From contig NZ_WQDA01000001.1 in assembly GCF_013032855.1 (NCBI RefSeq), forward strand, positions 999,501 to 1,063,500: a stretch of 64,000 nucleotides of DNA. Direction: 5' to 3'. Each line of letters starts with the position of its first letter. The first letter of the stretch is position 1. The DNA is from Ruegeria arenilitoris. GTDB taxonomy: Bacteria; Pseudomonadota; Alphaproteobacteria; Rhodobacterales; Rhodobacteraceae. The notes beneath the pieces were generated by a model. The model was not told the origin of the DNA and ran no database searches. It saw only the letters and a list, made by a program, of their open reading frames with translations. This document shows positions 24,472 to 33,335 of this stretch, piece after piece. The position numbers were made by a program, and so were the translations under genes.

Positions 24472-25332
24472 TCAAACCAATGCGGTGATCAACACCCAGG
24501 CTCCCAATCCGATCAAAACGACACCGGCGACCGGCGTCAGCCATCCCGCCCGGGGCGACAGCTTTTCCAGCGCGACATAGACGGCGATTGCGACGATCCA
24601 CCAAATGTTCATGATGCCGCCGACGAACAGCAGTGCCATCAAGGCCCAGCAGCAGCCCAAGCAGTAGGCTCCGTGCAGGGCGCCGCATCGAAACGCACCC
24701 CAATGCCCGGGCCGGTTGTGGCGGGTCAGAAAGGCAGCCGGGCTCTGACAATGGCGGAGGCACGCGGATTTCAACCCGCTGAACTGATACATCCCGGCAG
24801 CACAGAGAACGATGCCCGCCAAGATTCCGGACCGGATGGTCATCATCGGGCCATCCATCGCTCCGATCTGTTGCAGGCCCCATTGCAGTCCGGTTGCCCC
24901 AAGGCTGAACACGGCCCAGGCAAAAAGATACCCCGACAGAAAGGCCAATCCGAAGCTGGCGCTGCGCTGCCTGTCGGGTCCAACCCGTTTCAACGCCACA
25001 AACAATAGGGCAGTCGGGGCCGCGCTGGGCGTCATCATCGCGACCATCATCACCCACCACATGGCAAAGACCAATGCGGCGTACCAAAGCGTCCAGACGG
25101 CACCGGCCCCCATCGGCATGGGCTGGCCAATTGGACCGGCCATCCGAGTCATCTCGACGGCCGACATCTGCATCCCGACACCGGCGACCGTGTACCAGAC
25201 CGCACCCGAAACGATCAGAAGGACACTTCCAGCGACGATCAGACGTTCTTTTCGCAGTACTCGCTCGAGGCTGATCGTTCGGGCAGGGCGGGCCTGTTCC
25301 GACGCGTCTGCACTATGGCCCGACAACGCCAT
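24472..25332 (-). CDS. DUF2182 membrane protein (predicted metal-binding)
   Basis: This 286-residue protein has about six membrane spans and the DUF2182 markers: WWVMMVAMMTPSAAPTALLF near residue 92, CRH-type LKSACLRHCQSP near residue 190, and LHGAYCLGCCWALMALLF near 222. The clustered Cys/His residues in and beside spans suggest metal binding. Its first 20 bases overlap the DUF1326 stop region, giving an operon DUF1326-DUF2182-GYD. Function is unknown; a heme or copper role is only a possibility. Confidence 0.86.
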   Translation of the reverse strand: MALSGHSADASEQARPARTISLERVLRKERLIVAGSVLLIVSGAVWYTVAGVGMQMSAVEMTRMAGPIGQPMPMGAGAVWTLWYAALVFAMWWVMMVAMMTPSAAPTALLFVALKRVGPDRQRSASFGLAFLSGYLFAWAVFSLGATGLQWGLQQIGAMDGPMMTIRSGILAGIVLCAAGMYQFSGLKSACLRHCQSPAAFLTRHNRPGHWGAFRCGALHGAYCLGCCWALMALLFVGGIMNIWWIVAIAVYVALEKLSPRAGWLTPVAGVVLIGLGAWVLITALV

Positions 25333-25948
25333 GACCTGAGATATTTAAATGCGCCAGATGGGCATGTGAGGACTCGAAGGTCAGGTCTATGGCTGAACCG
25401 CTTGTCCTGGCCGTTCCCGAGGCGACCTCGGCGTGGCGGTATTCGAATCCATGCGGCAACTGGATCGACGCGCGATGCGGTTGGCCCGAGACGATATGTG
25501 CGATCGGCTTGACGTCCACATCGAACACGTTCTTGACCTTCGCGTAGCCGGTCCGGTCTTCGCGGCTCCAGTTCACGTCGATTTCAGCAAACAGTGTCTC
25601 ATGCTTGGTCGGCGCCATGGCGCTGTAGACATACCACATGGTGGCCATTTCATCGGTGTCCTCACCGGACATGATGGCCTGCAGGGCGGCCCGCTGATCG
25701 GCGTCCGCCCGTTCGTCGATGATCAGTTGCATCTGCCCGTTGCCCTCGTGAATCGGGCCTGGCCAGTGGTAGACACCCGCAGCCCGCAGGCCGGAAAGAT
25801 CCGTGTCCCCGTAGTGGCCGCTTGTGATGTCAAAGACGACCACGGCCTCGCAATTCCCGTGACTGGGCAGGCTGCTGAACTGGCAGGGGCAACCGAAATC
25901 ACAGTTGCAATTGGCCAGCGTCTCGCCCTGAAGTTTCCATTCTGTCAT
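25313..25948 (-). CDS. DUF1326 family protein
   Basis: This 211-residue protein starts WKLQGETLANCNCDFGCPC, the cysteine-rich motif of DUF1326 (CNCxxxCPC), followed by MWYVYSAMAPTKHETLF and a VDVKPIAHIVSG region with His residues. The family is usually paired with DUF2182, as here, where the genes overlap by 20 bases. The CxC...CxC cluster near residues 13-20 suggests metal or Fe-S binding. I chose ATG 25948, preceded by GGGGGAA; upstream in-frame sequence is not family-like. No signal peptide is seen. Confidence 0.86.
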   Translation of the reverse strand: MTEWKLQGETLANCNCDFGCPCQFSSLPSHGNCEAVVVFDITSGHYGDTDLSGLRAAGVYHWPGPIHEGNGQMQLIIDERADADQRAALQAIMSGEDTDEMATMWYVYSAMAPTKHETLFAEIDVNWSREDRTGYAKVKNVFDVDVKPIAHIVSGQPHRASIQLPHGFEYRHAEVASGTARTSGSAIDLTFESSHAHLAHLNISGHGVVGP

Positions 25949-26240
25949 GATTTCCCCCAAGCAGACGTGCAAGAAAACTCTGCTGACAGAGGGTCTTGCC
26001 CGGTTTCGCTGCCTCACGCCGCACAACCTTGGACCGCGGCGTTCTGGGATGCTGTGACGCAATCATATCACGAAACCGTGATCTGTCCAAACCGGGCGCT
26101 GATCCACTGTGTGTCGGATACTGTGATTTGTGTTGAAACACCGCCGATTCCGGTTGACTCGGGCGCGCGACCGGGTAAAAGCGCACGCTCATAGGAATTC
26201 AACCGAAAGGCCCCTGCCTTTCCGGACGCAGGAGATAACC
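25949..26240. promoter_or_regulatory. Divergent intergenic region with a perfect 6-4-6 dyad
   Basis: This gap separates the DUF1326 operon (minus) from rpmG (plus). It contains ATCACG-AAAC-CGTGAT at 26067-26082, about 119 bases before the DUF1326 start. A TTGACT (26154-26159) and TAAAAG (26176-26181), 16 bases apart, could be the rpmG promoter. I see no open frame with family sequence here. Operator function is inferred from symmetry alone. Confidence 0.4.
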
Positions 26241-26408
26241 ATGGCGAAGCCGACGACAATCAAGATCCGTCTGAACTCGACCGCGGGCACGGGCCACTTC
26301 TACGTGACCAAAAAGAACGCTCGCACCATGACCGAGAAAATGACCGTTCGTAAGTACGACCCGGTCGTTCGGAAGCATGTCGAGTACAAGGAAGGCAAGA
26401 TCAAGTAA
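26241..26408 (+). CDS. rpmG: 50S ribosomal protein L33
   Basis: This 55-residue protein is L33 of the Cys-less (zinc-independent) type common in alphaproteobacteria: [38 protein letters not shown], and a basic [11 protein letters not shown] tail. The usual CxxC pairs are absent. L33 binds 23S rRNA at the E site. AGGAG lies before ATG 26241, and a hairpin terminator follows 28 bases after the stop, so it is a single-gene unit. Confidence 0.97.
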   Translation: MAKPTTIKIRLNSTAGTGHFYVTKKNARTMTEKMTVRKYDPVVRKHVEYKEGKIK

Positions 26409-26435
26409 TCTGCCTTTTTTCGACGCGAAAGCTTA

Positions 26436-26464
26436 GGGGGTTCTGCTTCGGCAGGACCCTTTTT
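26436..26464 (+). terminator. Rho-independent terminator after rpmG
   Basis: The stem GGGTTCTGC pairs with GCAGGACCC (one mismatch) around a TTCG loop, followed by five T. It is 27 bases after the rpmG stop in the sense orientation. Confidence 0.8.
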
Positions 26465-26627
26465 CGTTGTTTTGACCGTGTCGTGTAGCCCTGACGCCGC
26501 CCGATCCGGCCGTTTCGGGCCGTTGCAGAGGCGCATCAGGCCGACAGGTATTCTGATTGGTGTTGGCTTGCTTTTTTGCCCCGCCTGCCAGTACGGTTCA
26601 GCAAACCGCCACAAAATGTTGAGCGCC

Positions 26628-27134
26628 ATGAAAAAAATCTTGTTGCCCGCAATCGCCATTCTAACACTTTCGGCCTGTGAGGACCCGTTCAACCGCCAAG
26701 GCGTCGGGTTCACCGGCATTGATGGCGAACCAAGAACCGTTTCGGACGTCAAAGGCGCCGTTGCCTTTGTTCCGCCTGCGACGAACGTCCCAGCTGAGTT
26801 GGCTGAATTGCCGACCATTCAGGCCAGCACTGACAAGACAGAATTCGACAAGGTCGCGGGCGTTGCCATCGACAATGGCGGACGCTCCGACACCACGGCC
26901 GTACAGTTGACCGGCAGCAGCAGCACCATGTTCCTGAGCACGGTGAGCGTGAACGGAACCCTGTTCGGCGTGTTGCGCACCGAAAACAACAGCACCAAGG
27001 TGGACAACTCGGTTGGGGCCGCGTTCGGCAGCCAGACCGAGCGCTTTACCGGCTGTCTGCCTGCCGGCGACGTATACCGCAAGGGCGGGTCGTCGCGCAG
27101 CTCGGGTTTCGCGGTTCCGCTGAACTGCAGCTGA
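26628..27134 (+). CDS. Putative lipoprotein, 168 residues, unknown function
   Basis: The protein begins MKKILLPAIAILTLSAC, a textbook lipoprotein signal with the lipidated Cys at residue 17, then a Gly/Ser/Thr-rich region with conserved-looking blocks such as TMFLSTVSVNGTLFGVLRTEN and one later Cys pair (TGCLPAGDVY, PLNCS). I recognise no family. ATG 26628 is preferred; an upstream ATG at 26616 would add four residues. A terminator follows. It should sit in the inner or outer membrane leaflet facing the periplasm. Confidence 0.72.
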   Translation: MKKILLPAIAILTLSACEDPFNRQGVGFTGIDGEPRTVSDVKGAVAFVPPATNVPAELAELPTIQASTDKTEFDKVAGVAIDNGGRSDTTAVQLTGSSSTMFLSTVSVNGTLFGVLRTENNSTKVDNSVGAAFGSQTERFTGCLPAGDVYRKGGSSRSSGFAVPLNCS

Positions 27135-27161
27135 TCGGATCCGTTGCGATTACAATGATGT

Positions 27162-27194
27162 AAGGCCCTTGCCATTTGGCTAGGGCCTTTTTCT
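27162..27194 (+). terminator. Rho-independent terminator after the lipoprotein gene
   Basis: AAGGCCCT pairs with AGGGCCTT around a short loop, then TTTTTC follows. It lies 27 bases after the stop in the sense orientation. Confidence 0.75.
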
Positions 27195-27222
27195 TTGGGC
27201 TGGCTTTACTTGCACCTGAACA

Positions 27223-27254
27223 AAAAAAGGGCGGGCCATTCGGGCCCGCCCTTT
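27223..27254 (-). terminator. Rho-independent terminator for the Bax-inhibitor-like gene
   Basis: On the minus strand AAAGGGCGGGCC pairs with GGCCCGCCCTTT, followed by seven T. It lies 20 bases past the stop at 27275 and also can stop plus-strand transcription weakly. Confidence 0.75.
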
Positions 27255-27274
27255 GATTTGGTGTTCCGGCAGTC

Positions 27275-28012
27275 TTACTCGCGATTGCCGAGCAGCTGCA
27301 GCAGGAACATGAACATGTTGATGAAGTCCAGGTACAGGTTAAGCGCACCCATGATGGCGGCCTTGCCCAGCCACTCCTGATCGCCCGCATGGGCCATCTG
27401 GATGTAGGTGGTCTTGATCTTCTGGGTGTCATAGGCGGTGAGGCCCGCAAAAATCAGAACGCCCAGGATCGACACGGCGAACATGATGGCTGGCGATTGC
27501 AGGAACAGGTTGATGACCATGGCCACAATCAGGCCGATCACACCCATCATCAGGAAGGTGCCCATACCGGACAGGTCCTTCTTGGTGACGTAACCGTACA
27601 GCGACAGACCGGCGAAGGCGATCGAGGTCACCAGAAAGACCTGGGCGATCGAAATGCCGGTAAAGGCCACGAAGATCCAGCTGAGCGACAGGCCCATCAC
27701 CGCCGCAAAGGCGTAGAAGAACAATTGGGCGCCAGCTGCGCTGAGGCGGTTGATGGCCGCGCCGAAGGCAAACACCATGATCAGCGGGGCGAACATGACG
27801 ATCCAGCCCAGAATGTTCGGGCTGAGGGTCACCGGATCGCGGAATACCGACAGCAGCTGCGGGCTGGTGCCGACGGCCCATGCAACCGCAAAGGTGATCA
27901 GCATGCCCACGGACATCGTGCCGTAGACCTTGTTCATGTGGGCGCGCAGGCCCTCGTCAATCTCGGCAGCGCGCGCACCAGTCGCCGTCCGGATCGTATC
28001 GAATTGTGCCAT
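27275..28012 (-). CDS. Bax inhibitor-1/YccA family membrane protein
   Basis: This 245-residue protein has seven membrane spans and the BI-1/YccA family blocks: VYGTMSVGMLITFAVAW, ILGWIVMFAPLIMVFAFG, SIAFAGLSLYGYVTKKDLSG (with the conserved TKKDL) and GVLIFAGLTAYDTQKIKTTY, containing the conserved Asp pair used as a pH-sensing gate in BI-1 channels. The family modulates membrane proteases such as FtsH or leaks calcium. AGGGAGA precedes the ATG. It is a single-gene unit with its own terminator. Confidence 0.94.
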   Translation of the reverse strand: MAQFDTIRTATGARAAEIDEGLRAHMNKVYGTMSVGMLITFAVAWAVGTSPQLLSVFRDPVTLSPNILGWIVMFAPLIMVFAFGAAINRLSAAGAQLFFYAFAAVMGLSLSWIFVAFTGISIAQVFLVTSIAFAGLSLYGYVTKKDLSGMGTFLMMGVIGLIVAMVINLFLQSPAIMFAVSILGVLIFAGLTAYDTQKIKTTYIQMAHAGDQEWLGKAAIMGALNLYLDFINMFMFLLQLLGNRE

Positions 28013-28185
28013 AGAGGTCTCCCTTGGATTCAGCTTTCAGCCCCCGGTTGCGGGGCGATTTCCCTGCGAATATCGGAGAGTGTAGCGCATGTTTCAAGGG
28101 TTTTGGGGCCAAAACTCAGCAATATGGTCAACAATTTCAGCGCCGCTTTGGAAGGTGGCGCTGAAATCCGTTCCAGGTTGCGCAT

Positions 28186-28401
28186 TCAGGGCAGCTTGCG
28201 CCAGGTTTCGGGCGCGTCCCAGAACGGGCGGGATGCTTCTGTCAGGGCCTCTGATCGGGTGATCCCGATGTCTTGCAGGGCGCGGTCATCCAGCCGGGCC
28301 AGCTCCCGCCGTTGATGAGCTGCCGCAAGCATACGCTGAAACCAATTGCCCGTTCTGATCGATGCCGAGGCACAGGGTCGGTGTGCTGCAATTTGGGTCA
28401 T
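28186..28401 (-). CDS. DUF1127 small protein
   Basis: This 71-residue protein has the DUF1127 motif: RRELARLDDRALQDIGITRSEAL. Such proteins are small and abundant in alphaproteobacteria; some are induced by phosphate or envelope stress and bind RNA. AAGGAC lies nine bases before ATG 28401. It is divergent from the LysR gene, sharing a 123-base gap. Confidence 0.88.
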   Translation of the reverse strand: MTQIAAHRPCASASIRTGNWFQRMLAAAHQRRELARLDDRALQDIGITRSEALTEASRPFWDAPETWRKLP

Positions 28402-28524
28402 GACTTATGTCCTTTCATCGGTCGGTGATGTAAAGCCGTTTTGCATCAACTTCCTTGAACTATATGGCGGGTTGTGGCATATTTAAAAAATGAATGTTTT
28501 TGAATTGATACATAAGGATTGTTG

Positions 28525-29409
28525 ATGATGCGGAACCTGGACATCACCACCCTGCGCTCATTCGTGGCGGTCGCGGACCACGGGGGCGTGACGCGCGCCG
28601 CCGGTTTCCTGCATCTGACACAGTCGGCTGTGTCCATGCAGCTGAAGCGTCTGGAAGAGCTGTTGGGCCTGGAATTGCTGGACCGGTCTGGGCGGACCAT
28701 CGCGTTGACGGCCTCTGGCGAACAGCTGTTGGCTTATGCCCGGCGAATGGTGGCGTTGAATGACGAGGTCATCTCGAAACTGACCGATCAGGCCTTTGAA
28801 GGCGAGGTGGTGCTCGGGGTGCCGCACGATATCGTCTACCCGGCTATTCCACGGGTTCTGCAGCGGTTCAATGCCGACTTCCCGCGCGTGCGGGTGCAGT
28901 TGGTTTCATCCTATTCAATCCAGTTGAAAGAGATGTTTCGGCGTGGCGAATGCGACGTGATCCTGACGACTGAGGCTGCGAACTCGGATGGCGGGGAAAC
29001 CATTGCAGAGCTACCCCTGCGCTGGATCGGCGCGTCCGGAGGCTCGGCTTGGCGGCGCCGGCCGCTTCCTCTGGCGCTGGGTCGGCGCTGCCTCTTCCGG
29101 CCTCAGGTCATTGCCGCCTTGGATGCGGCAGGCATTCCATGGGAGCTGTCGGTCGAAACCGAGAACGACCGCACGATCGAGGCAACCGTCAGCGCGGACC
29201 TCGCCGTCCACGCCATGCTTGAGGGGACCGAGGCGGCACATCTGGAGAAGATCGATTCAGGTGGGGTTCTGCCCGAATTGCCGGCGCATATGATCAACCT
29301 TTACGGAGGCGATCAGGGGCGCGGCGAAGTGGTTGAGGCCCTCGCCGCGCTGGTGCGGCAGAACTTCCACATGCTTGGCGGAACACCGCTGCGCGCCGTG
29401 GTGGGCTGA
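28525..29409 (+). CDS. LysR family transcriptional regulator
   Basis: This 294-residue protein has the N-terminal winged HTH (DITTLRSFVAVADHGGVTRAAGFLHLTQSAVSMQLKRLEEL) and a C-terminal effector domain. The effector domain has typical beta strands but no feature that names the ligand. ATG 28525 is the first of two adjacent ATG codons, after an AAGGA-like site; TTG codons further up are less likely. Divergence from the DUF1127 gene and convergence with the oxidoreductase gene leave its target open. Confidence 0.9.
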   Translation: MMRNLDITTLRSFVAVADHGGVTRAAGFLHLTQSAVSMQLKRLEELLGLELLDRSGRTIALTASGEQLLAYARRMVALNDEVISKLTDQAFEGEVVLGVPHDIVYPAIPRVLQRFNADFPRVRVQLVSSYSIQLKEMFRRGECDVILTTEAANSDGGETIAELPLRWIGASGGSAWRRRPLPLALGRRCLFRPQVIAALDAAGIPWELSVETENDRTIEATVSADLAVHAMLEGTEAAHLEKIDSGGVLPELPAHMINLYGGDQGRGEVVEALAALVRQNFHMLGGTPLRAVVG

Positions 29410-29414
29410 TCCGG

Positions 29415-30371
29415 TCAGATCGTGATGACGACTTTCCCGGTCGACTTTCGTTCCTTGAGCAGAGCCATGCCCTGCGCCACTTCGGACAACGGCAGGGTAT
29501 GGCTGATATGGGGCCGGATGCGTCCCTCGGCATGCCAGGCGAAGAGGGTCTCAAAGCTGGTGCGAACGACCTCGGGCCGGAACCTCAGGTAGCCACCGAT
29601 GTAGAACCCGATCACCGTCAGGTTCTTCACCAGCAAGTGATTGGCCGGTATCTGCGGGACTTCGCCGCCGGCAAAACCTATCGGCAGCAGGCGGCCTTCG
29701 GGATTGGTCGCCCGGAAGGCAGCCTTGAACACGTCGCCACCGATGGCGTCATAGACGACGTCTGCGCCACCCAAGGCCAGCACGCGCTCGCGCAGATCTT
29801 CGTCCGCGTCGATCAGGTGATCGGCCCCGGCCGCGCGGGCGACCGCCAGTTTATCGGCGCCCCGGGCCTGTGCGATCACCGTCGCGCCCATAAGCTTGCC
29901 AATCTCGACCGCCGTCAGCCCGACCCCGCCGGCGGCACCGGTCACCAAGAGGGTCTCGCCCGTCTGCAGCCGCGCCCGATGGTCCAGCGCCATATGGCTG
30001 GTTCCGTAGGCGATCTGGATGGCCGCCGCGTCTTCAAAGCTGCACGACTGGGGGATGACCACGGCACGGTCGGCGTCAAAAACCCCGAATTGCGCCAATC
30101 CACCCTGGCCTGAGTATACCGCGACCCGGTCTCCGGGCTTCAGATGGCCGACCCCTGCGCCGATCGCGTTTACGACCCCCGCAACCTCAAGCCCCAAGGT
30201 GAAAGGGGCCGCTGGCGTATCCTGGTACGTGCCCTTCTGCATCAGAAGATCGGCAAAGTTCAGCCCGCAGGCGCGAATGGCCACGCGGATCTGGCCTTCG
30301 GCGGGTGCGGGCACGGGTATCTCGCGCAATTTGGCCTGCCCTCCGGCAGACTGGATCTGGTAGGCCAGCAT
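29415..30371 (-). CDS. NADPH:quinone oxidoreductase family (zinc-independent MDR)
   Basis: This 318-residue protein is a medium-chain dehydrogenase/reductase of the quinone oxidoreductase type: GLNFADLLMQKGTY near residue 40, LGLEVAGVV and GDRVAVYSGQGG, then LLVTGAAGGVGLTAVEIGK (the NADPH-binding AxxGxxG region). No zinc-ligand cysteines are present. It reduces quinones or enoyl/acyl-CoA-type substrates; the exact one is unknown. I chose ATG 30371 (GGAG ten bases before). It is five bases from the convergent LysR stop. Confidence 0.92.
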   Translation of the reverse strand: MLAYQIQSAGGQAKLREIPVPAPAEGQIRVAIRACGLNFADLLMQKGTYQDTPAAPFTLGLEVAGVVNAIGAGVGHLKPGDRVAVYSGQGGLAQFGVFDADRAVVIPQSCSFEDAAAIQIAYGTSHMALDHRARLQTGETLLVTGAAGGVGLTAVEIGKLMGATVIAQARGADKLAVARAAGADHLIDADEDLRERVLALGGADVVYDAIGGDVFKAAFRATNPEGRLLPIGFAGGEVPQIPANHLLVKNLTVIGFYIGGYLRFRPEVVRTSFETLFAWHAEGRIRPHISHTLPLSEVAQGMALLKERKSTGKVVITI

Positions 30372-30672
30372 CTCAAATCTCCATGTTGGTGCCATTGATC
30401 GGGGCCGCCCCTGACTTGTCAATCATTCCGGAAAGGAATGGCCGGGGCGTCTTTGTCGCACAGGCCAAATCGTGCACAACCGTAAACCTTCCTTCAGGCG
30501 CGCAGATTCAACCATCTTGAAAATTTTCCAAAAAGCGGCAATATTGCTTGTCAGTGCTGTTTCGGGGGGCACGTTCCGTATTAGAGAGTTCTTTACAAGC
30601 GTCTCGCTAGTGTGCGGTCATGGTTCAGTTAGCGTTTTCCCGGGCGGTTGTGTGTAACAGAGGAGAATACCA
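30372..30672. other. Intergenic region between divergent oxidoreductase and XRE genes
   Basis: This 301-base gap has a perfect hairpin-forming dyad CATTCC-GGAAA-GGAATG (30424-30440), about 53 bases before the oxidoreductase start. The rest is AT-richer than its surroundings and contains no family-like open frame. It must hold promoters for both genes, but I cannot assign a confident -35/-10 pair. Confidence 0.5.
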
Positions 30673-31044
30673 ATGACCCATCACGTCGATGTCCATGTGG
30701 GCAAGCGCGTACGGCATCGCCGCTGGTTGATTGGCATGACGCAGCAGCAGCTGGCACAGCAGGTCGGTATCAAGTTCCAGCAGATCCAGAAATACGAAAC
30801 CGGGGCCAACCGCATCAGCGCATCACGCCTTTGGGACATTGCCGAAGCTCTGGACGTTCCGGTCAGCTTTTTCTTTGAAGGTCTGGAGGACGCCCAAAAG
30901 GAAGACTCGGGCAAGAAATCGGTTCCCGCTGATCTGATGGGCGACAAGGAAGCGTTGGATCTGGTTCGGTCCTACTACGCGATCCCGGAAAACCAGCGCC
31001 GGCGCCTGTTTGAGCTTGCGCGCGTTCTCAGCGACGTGGCCTGA
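30673..31044 (+). CDS. XRE family transcriptional regulator (HTH)
   Basis: This 123-residue protein has a helix-turn-helix near residues 12-66 (VGKRVRHRRWLIGMTQQQLAQ, FQQIQKYETGANRIS) and a C-terminal dimerisation helix region with SYYAIPENQRRRLFELAR. It resembles the small roseobacter/rhizobial XRE regulators with an RRRLFELAR tail, for example SinR/cell-cycle-type regulators. An AGGAGA site is before ATG 30673. Targets are unknown. Confidence 0.9.
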   Translation: MTHHVDVHVGKRVRHRRWLIGMTQQQLAQQVGIKFQQIQKYETGANRISASRLWDIAEALDVPVSFFFEGLEDAQKEDSGKKSVPADLMGDKEALDLVRSYYAIPENQRRRLFELARVLSDVA

Positions 31045-31088
31045 GACCGGGACTTGACTTCGCACAGGGCTGAGCGCACCAGTGGCGC

Positions 31089-31880
31089 ATGACCAAAGCC
31101 TCTGCAAGTGACCTTGAAGTTGCCGAGAAAATGGCCGACGCGGCGCGTGCGGCCATTTTGCCGTATTTTCGCCAGTCGAATCTTGAAACCTCAAACAAGC
31201 TGCAAGGCGGGTATGACCCTGTGACCGTGGCCGATCGCGAAGCCGAGCAGGCCATGCGATCCGTTCTGGCCGAGCTCCGCCCCGACGACGGCATCTTGGG
31301 CGAGGAGTACGGTGCGGTCGAAGGCAAATCGGGGCGAACCTGGGTGTTGGACCCGATCGACGGCACCCGCGGTTTCGTCAGCGGCACACCGACATGGGGC
31401 GTTCTGATCGCGCTAGGCGACGATAGCGGGCCGATCATGGGGGTGATTGACCAACCCTATATCGGCGAACGGTTTGTGGGTCATGCAGACGGTGCGTTCA
31501 TGACCGGTCCTCTGGGCAGAACCAGCTTGGCGACCCGTCGGACGGATGCCTTGCGGGACGCAATCCTGTTCACGACATTCCCCGAAGTTGGCACGACCGC
31601 CGAAGGAGACGCCTTTCGCGCCGTGGCTGGACAGGTGCAACTGACGCGCTACGGCATGGACTGCTACGCATACGCGCTGCTGGCGGCCGGGCAGGTCGAC
31701 CTGGTGATCGAGGCTGGACTGAACGCGTATGACATCCAGGCACCGATAGCGGTGATCGAGGCCGCCGGCGGCGTAGTGACCGACTGGCAGGGCGGGCCGG
31801 CCCATCAGGGGGGGCGGGCACTGGCGGCTGCGAACCCTGAAATCCACGCCGCGGCCCTCGAGATTCTGCGCGGCTTCTGA
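31089..31880 (+). CDS. hisN: Histidinol-phosphatase, inositol monophosphatase family
   Basis: This 263-residue protein has the metal-site motifs of IMPase-fold phosphatases: DPVTVADREAEQAM, GEEYGAVEGKSGRTWVLDPIDGTRGF (motif DPIDGT), and YDIQAPIAVIEAAGG near the end. The DPIDGTRGFVSG version with this C-terminus matches HisN, which dephosphorylates histidinol phosphate in histidine synthesis. A generic inositol-phosphatase role is the main alternative. No obvious operon partner is adjacent. Confidence 0.85.
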   Translation: MTKASASDLEVAEKMADAARAAILPYFRQSNLETSNKLQGGYDPVTVADREAEQAMRSVLAELRPDDGILGEEYGAVEGKSGRTWVLDPIDGTRGFVSGTPTWGVLIALGDDSGPIMGVIDQPYIGERFVGHADGAFMTGPLGRTSLATRRTDALRDAILFTTFPEVGTTAEGDAFRAVAGQVQLTRYGMDCYAYALLAAGQVDLVIEAGLNAYDIQAPIAVIEAAGGVVTDWQGGPAHQGGRALAAANPEIHAAALEILRGF

Positions 31881-31993
31881 CGACGGTTGCCGCTGCGGCC
31901 GCGATTGACTACGGTCAGAGCGCCGGTTCTTGCGCCCGTTTTCCACCGGCACACGCATTTCTGGCATGAGGCGGGCAGATGCAGGAGTGCGAG

Positions 31994-33328
31994 ATGCCTG
32001 AAACCCTTCTTAGAAACGCCGATGCGATCCTGACCATGAACGACAGCCGGCAAGAACTGGCCGGCGCCGATTTGCTGATCCGTGACGGGCAGATTGCCCG
32101 CATAGGCCAAGGTTTGACCACCGACGGAGAGGTGCATGACCTCAGCGGCTGTGTCGTGACGCCGGGGTTGGTCAATACCCACCACCATCTCTACCAGACA
32201 CTGACGCGAGCTGTTCCCGCGGGCCAGGATGCTCTGCTGTTCGGCTGGCTGCAGACGCTCTATCCGATCTGGGCGCGGTTCGGTCCCGACGAGATGTTCA
32301 CTTCGGCTCAGATCGGTCTGGCCGAGTTGGCCTTGTCGGGCTGCACGCTCAGTTCCGACCATCTGTACCTGTATCCGAATGGGTCACGCTTGGATGACAC
32401 GATCGCGGCCGCTGCAGAGGTGGGGCTGCGGTTCCATCCGACCCGCGGCGCGATGAGCATCGGCGAAAGCGACGGCGGTCTGCCGCCCGATACGTTGGTC
32501 GAGGCCGAGGCCGATATCCTGAATGACATGATCCGTGTGGTCGATGCGTTCCATGACCCGTCCGAAGGCTCAATGTGCAGGGTTGGACTTGCGCCCTGTT
32601 CGCCCTTCTCGGTCAGTCGGGATCTGATGCGCAACGCCGCACTGCTGGCACGGGACAAGGGGGTCATGCTGCACACCCATCTGGCGGAAAACGACGAGGA
32701 TATCCTGTATTCAGAGTCCCAGTTCGGCTGTCGACCCGGCCAGTATGCCGAGGAACTTGGCTGGACCGGCCCCGATGTCTGGCACGCCCATTGCGTGAAG
32801 CTGGACGGGGCAGAGATAGACCTGTTCTCACGGTCACGCACCGGGGTGGCGCACTGTCCCTGTTCGAATTGCCGTTTGGGCTCGGGGATCGCGCCGGTGC
32901 GCGCGATGCGTGACAACGGGGTAAGGGTTGGCTTGGGCGTTGACGGTTCCGCAAGCAACGACAGCGGCAACCTGATGGCCGAGGCGCGGCAGGCGATGCT
33001 ACTGCAACGTGTGGCGAACGGTGCCGATGCCATGTCGGCGCGCGAAGCTCTGGAAATCGCGACGCGGGGTGGGGCGGACGTGCTGAACCGGCCGGACTGC
33101 GGCCGCCTGATGCCGGGCAAACGCGCGGATATCGCTGTTTGGGACACAAGGGGTGTGGAGTGCGCGGGCAGTTGGGACCCGGCCGCCTTGCTGCTGGCAG
33201 GTCCGGTGCACGTCAAACACCTATTTGTCGAGGGGCGACAGGTCGTCCGGGACGGCAACATTGCCACATTCGACCTGCCGCGCGCGATCGAACGGCAGAA
33301 CAGGTTGGCCCTCGCATTGCAGGGCTGA
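31994..33328 (+). CDS. 8-oxoguanine deaminase (amidohydrolase family)
   Basis: This 444-residue TRZ/ATZ-type amidohydrolase starts PETLLRNADAILTM and has VNTHHHLYQTLTRAVP (His metal ligands), MLHTHLAEND, VWHAHCVKLDG, GVAHCPCSNCRLGSG, and GLGVDGSASNDSGN with the Asp ligand. The HCPCSNCRLGSGI motif is typical of 8-oxoguanine deaminases, which convert 8-oxoguanine to urate. I chose ATG 31994 with AGGAG eight bases before; the ORF also opens at 31979. It is convergent with the guanine deaminase gene. Confidence 0.88.
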   Translation: MPETLLRNADAILTMNDSRQELAGADLLIRDGQIARIGQGLTTDGEVHDLSGCVVTPGLVNTHHHLYQTLTRAVPAGQDALLFGWLQTLYPIWARFGPDEMFTSAQIGLAELALSGCTLSSDHLYLYPNGSRLDDTIAAAAEVGLRFHPTRGAMSIGESDGGLPPDTLVEAEADILNDMIRVVDAFHDPSEGSMCRVGLAPCSPFSVSRDLMRNAALLARDKGVMLHTHLAENDEDILYSESQFGCRPGQYAEELGWTGPDVWHAHCVKLDGAEIDLFSRSRTGVAHCPCSNCRLGSGIAPVRAMRDNGVRVGLGVDGSASNDSGNLMAEARQAMLLQRVANGADAMSAREALEIATRGGADVLNRPDCGRLMPGKRADIAVWDTRGVECAGSWDPAALLLAGPVHVKHLFVEGRQVVRDGNIATFDLPRAIERQNRLALALQG

Positions 33329-33335
33329 TCTGCCT

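Noticed and set aside
26616-26628. An upstream ATG for the 168-residue lipoprotein
   Set aside because: It would place four extra residues before the signal and has no better ribosome site; kept as an alternative only.
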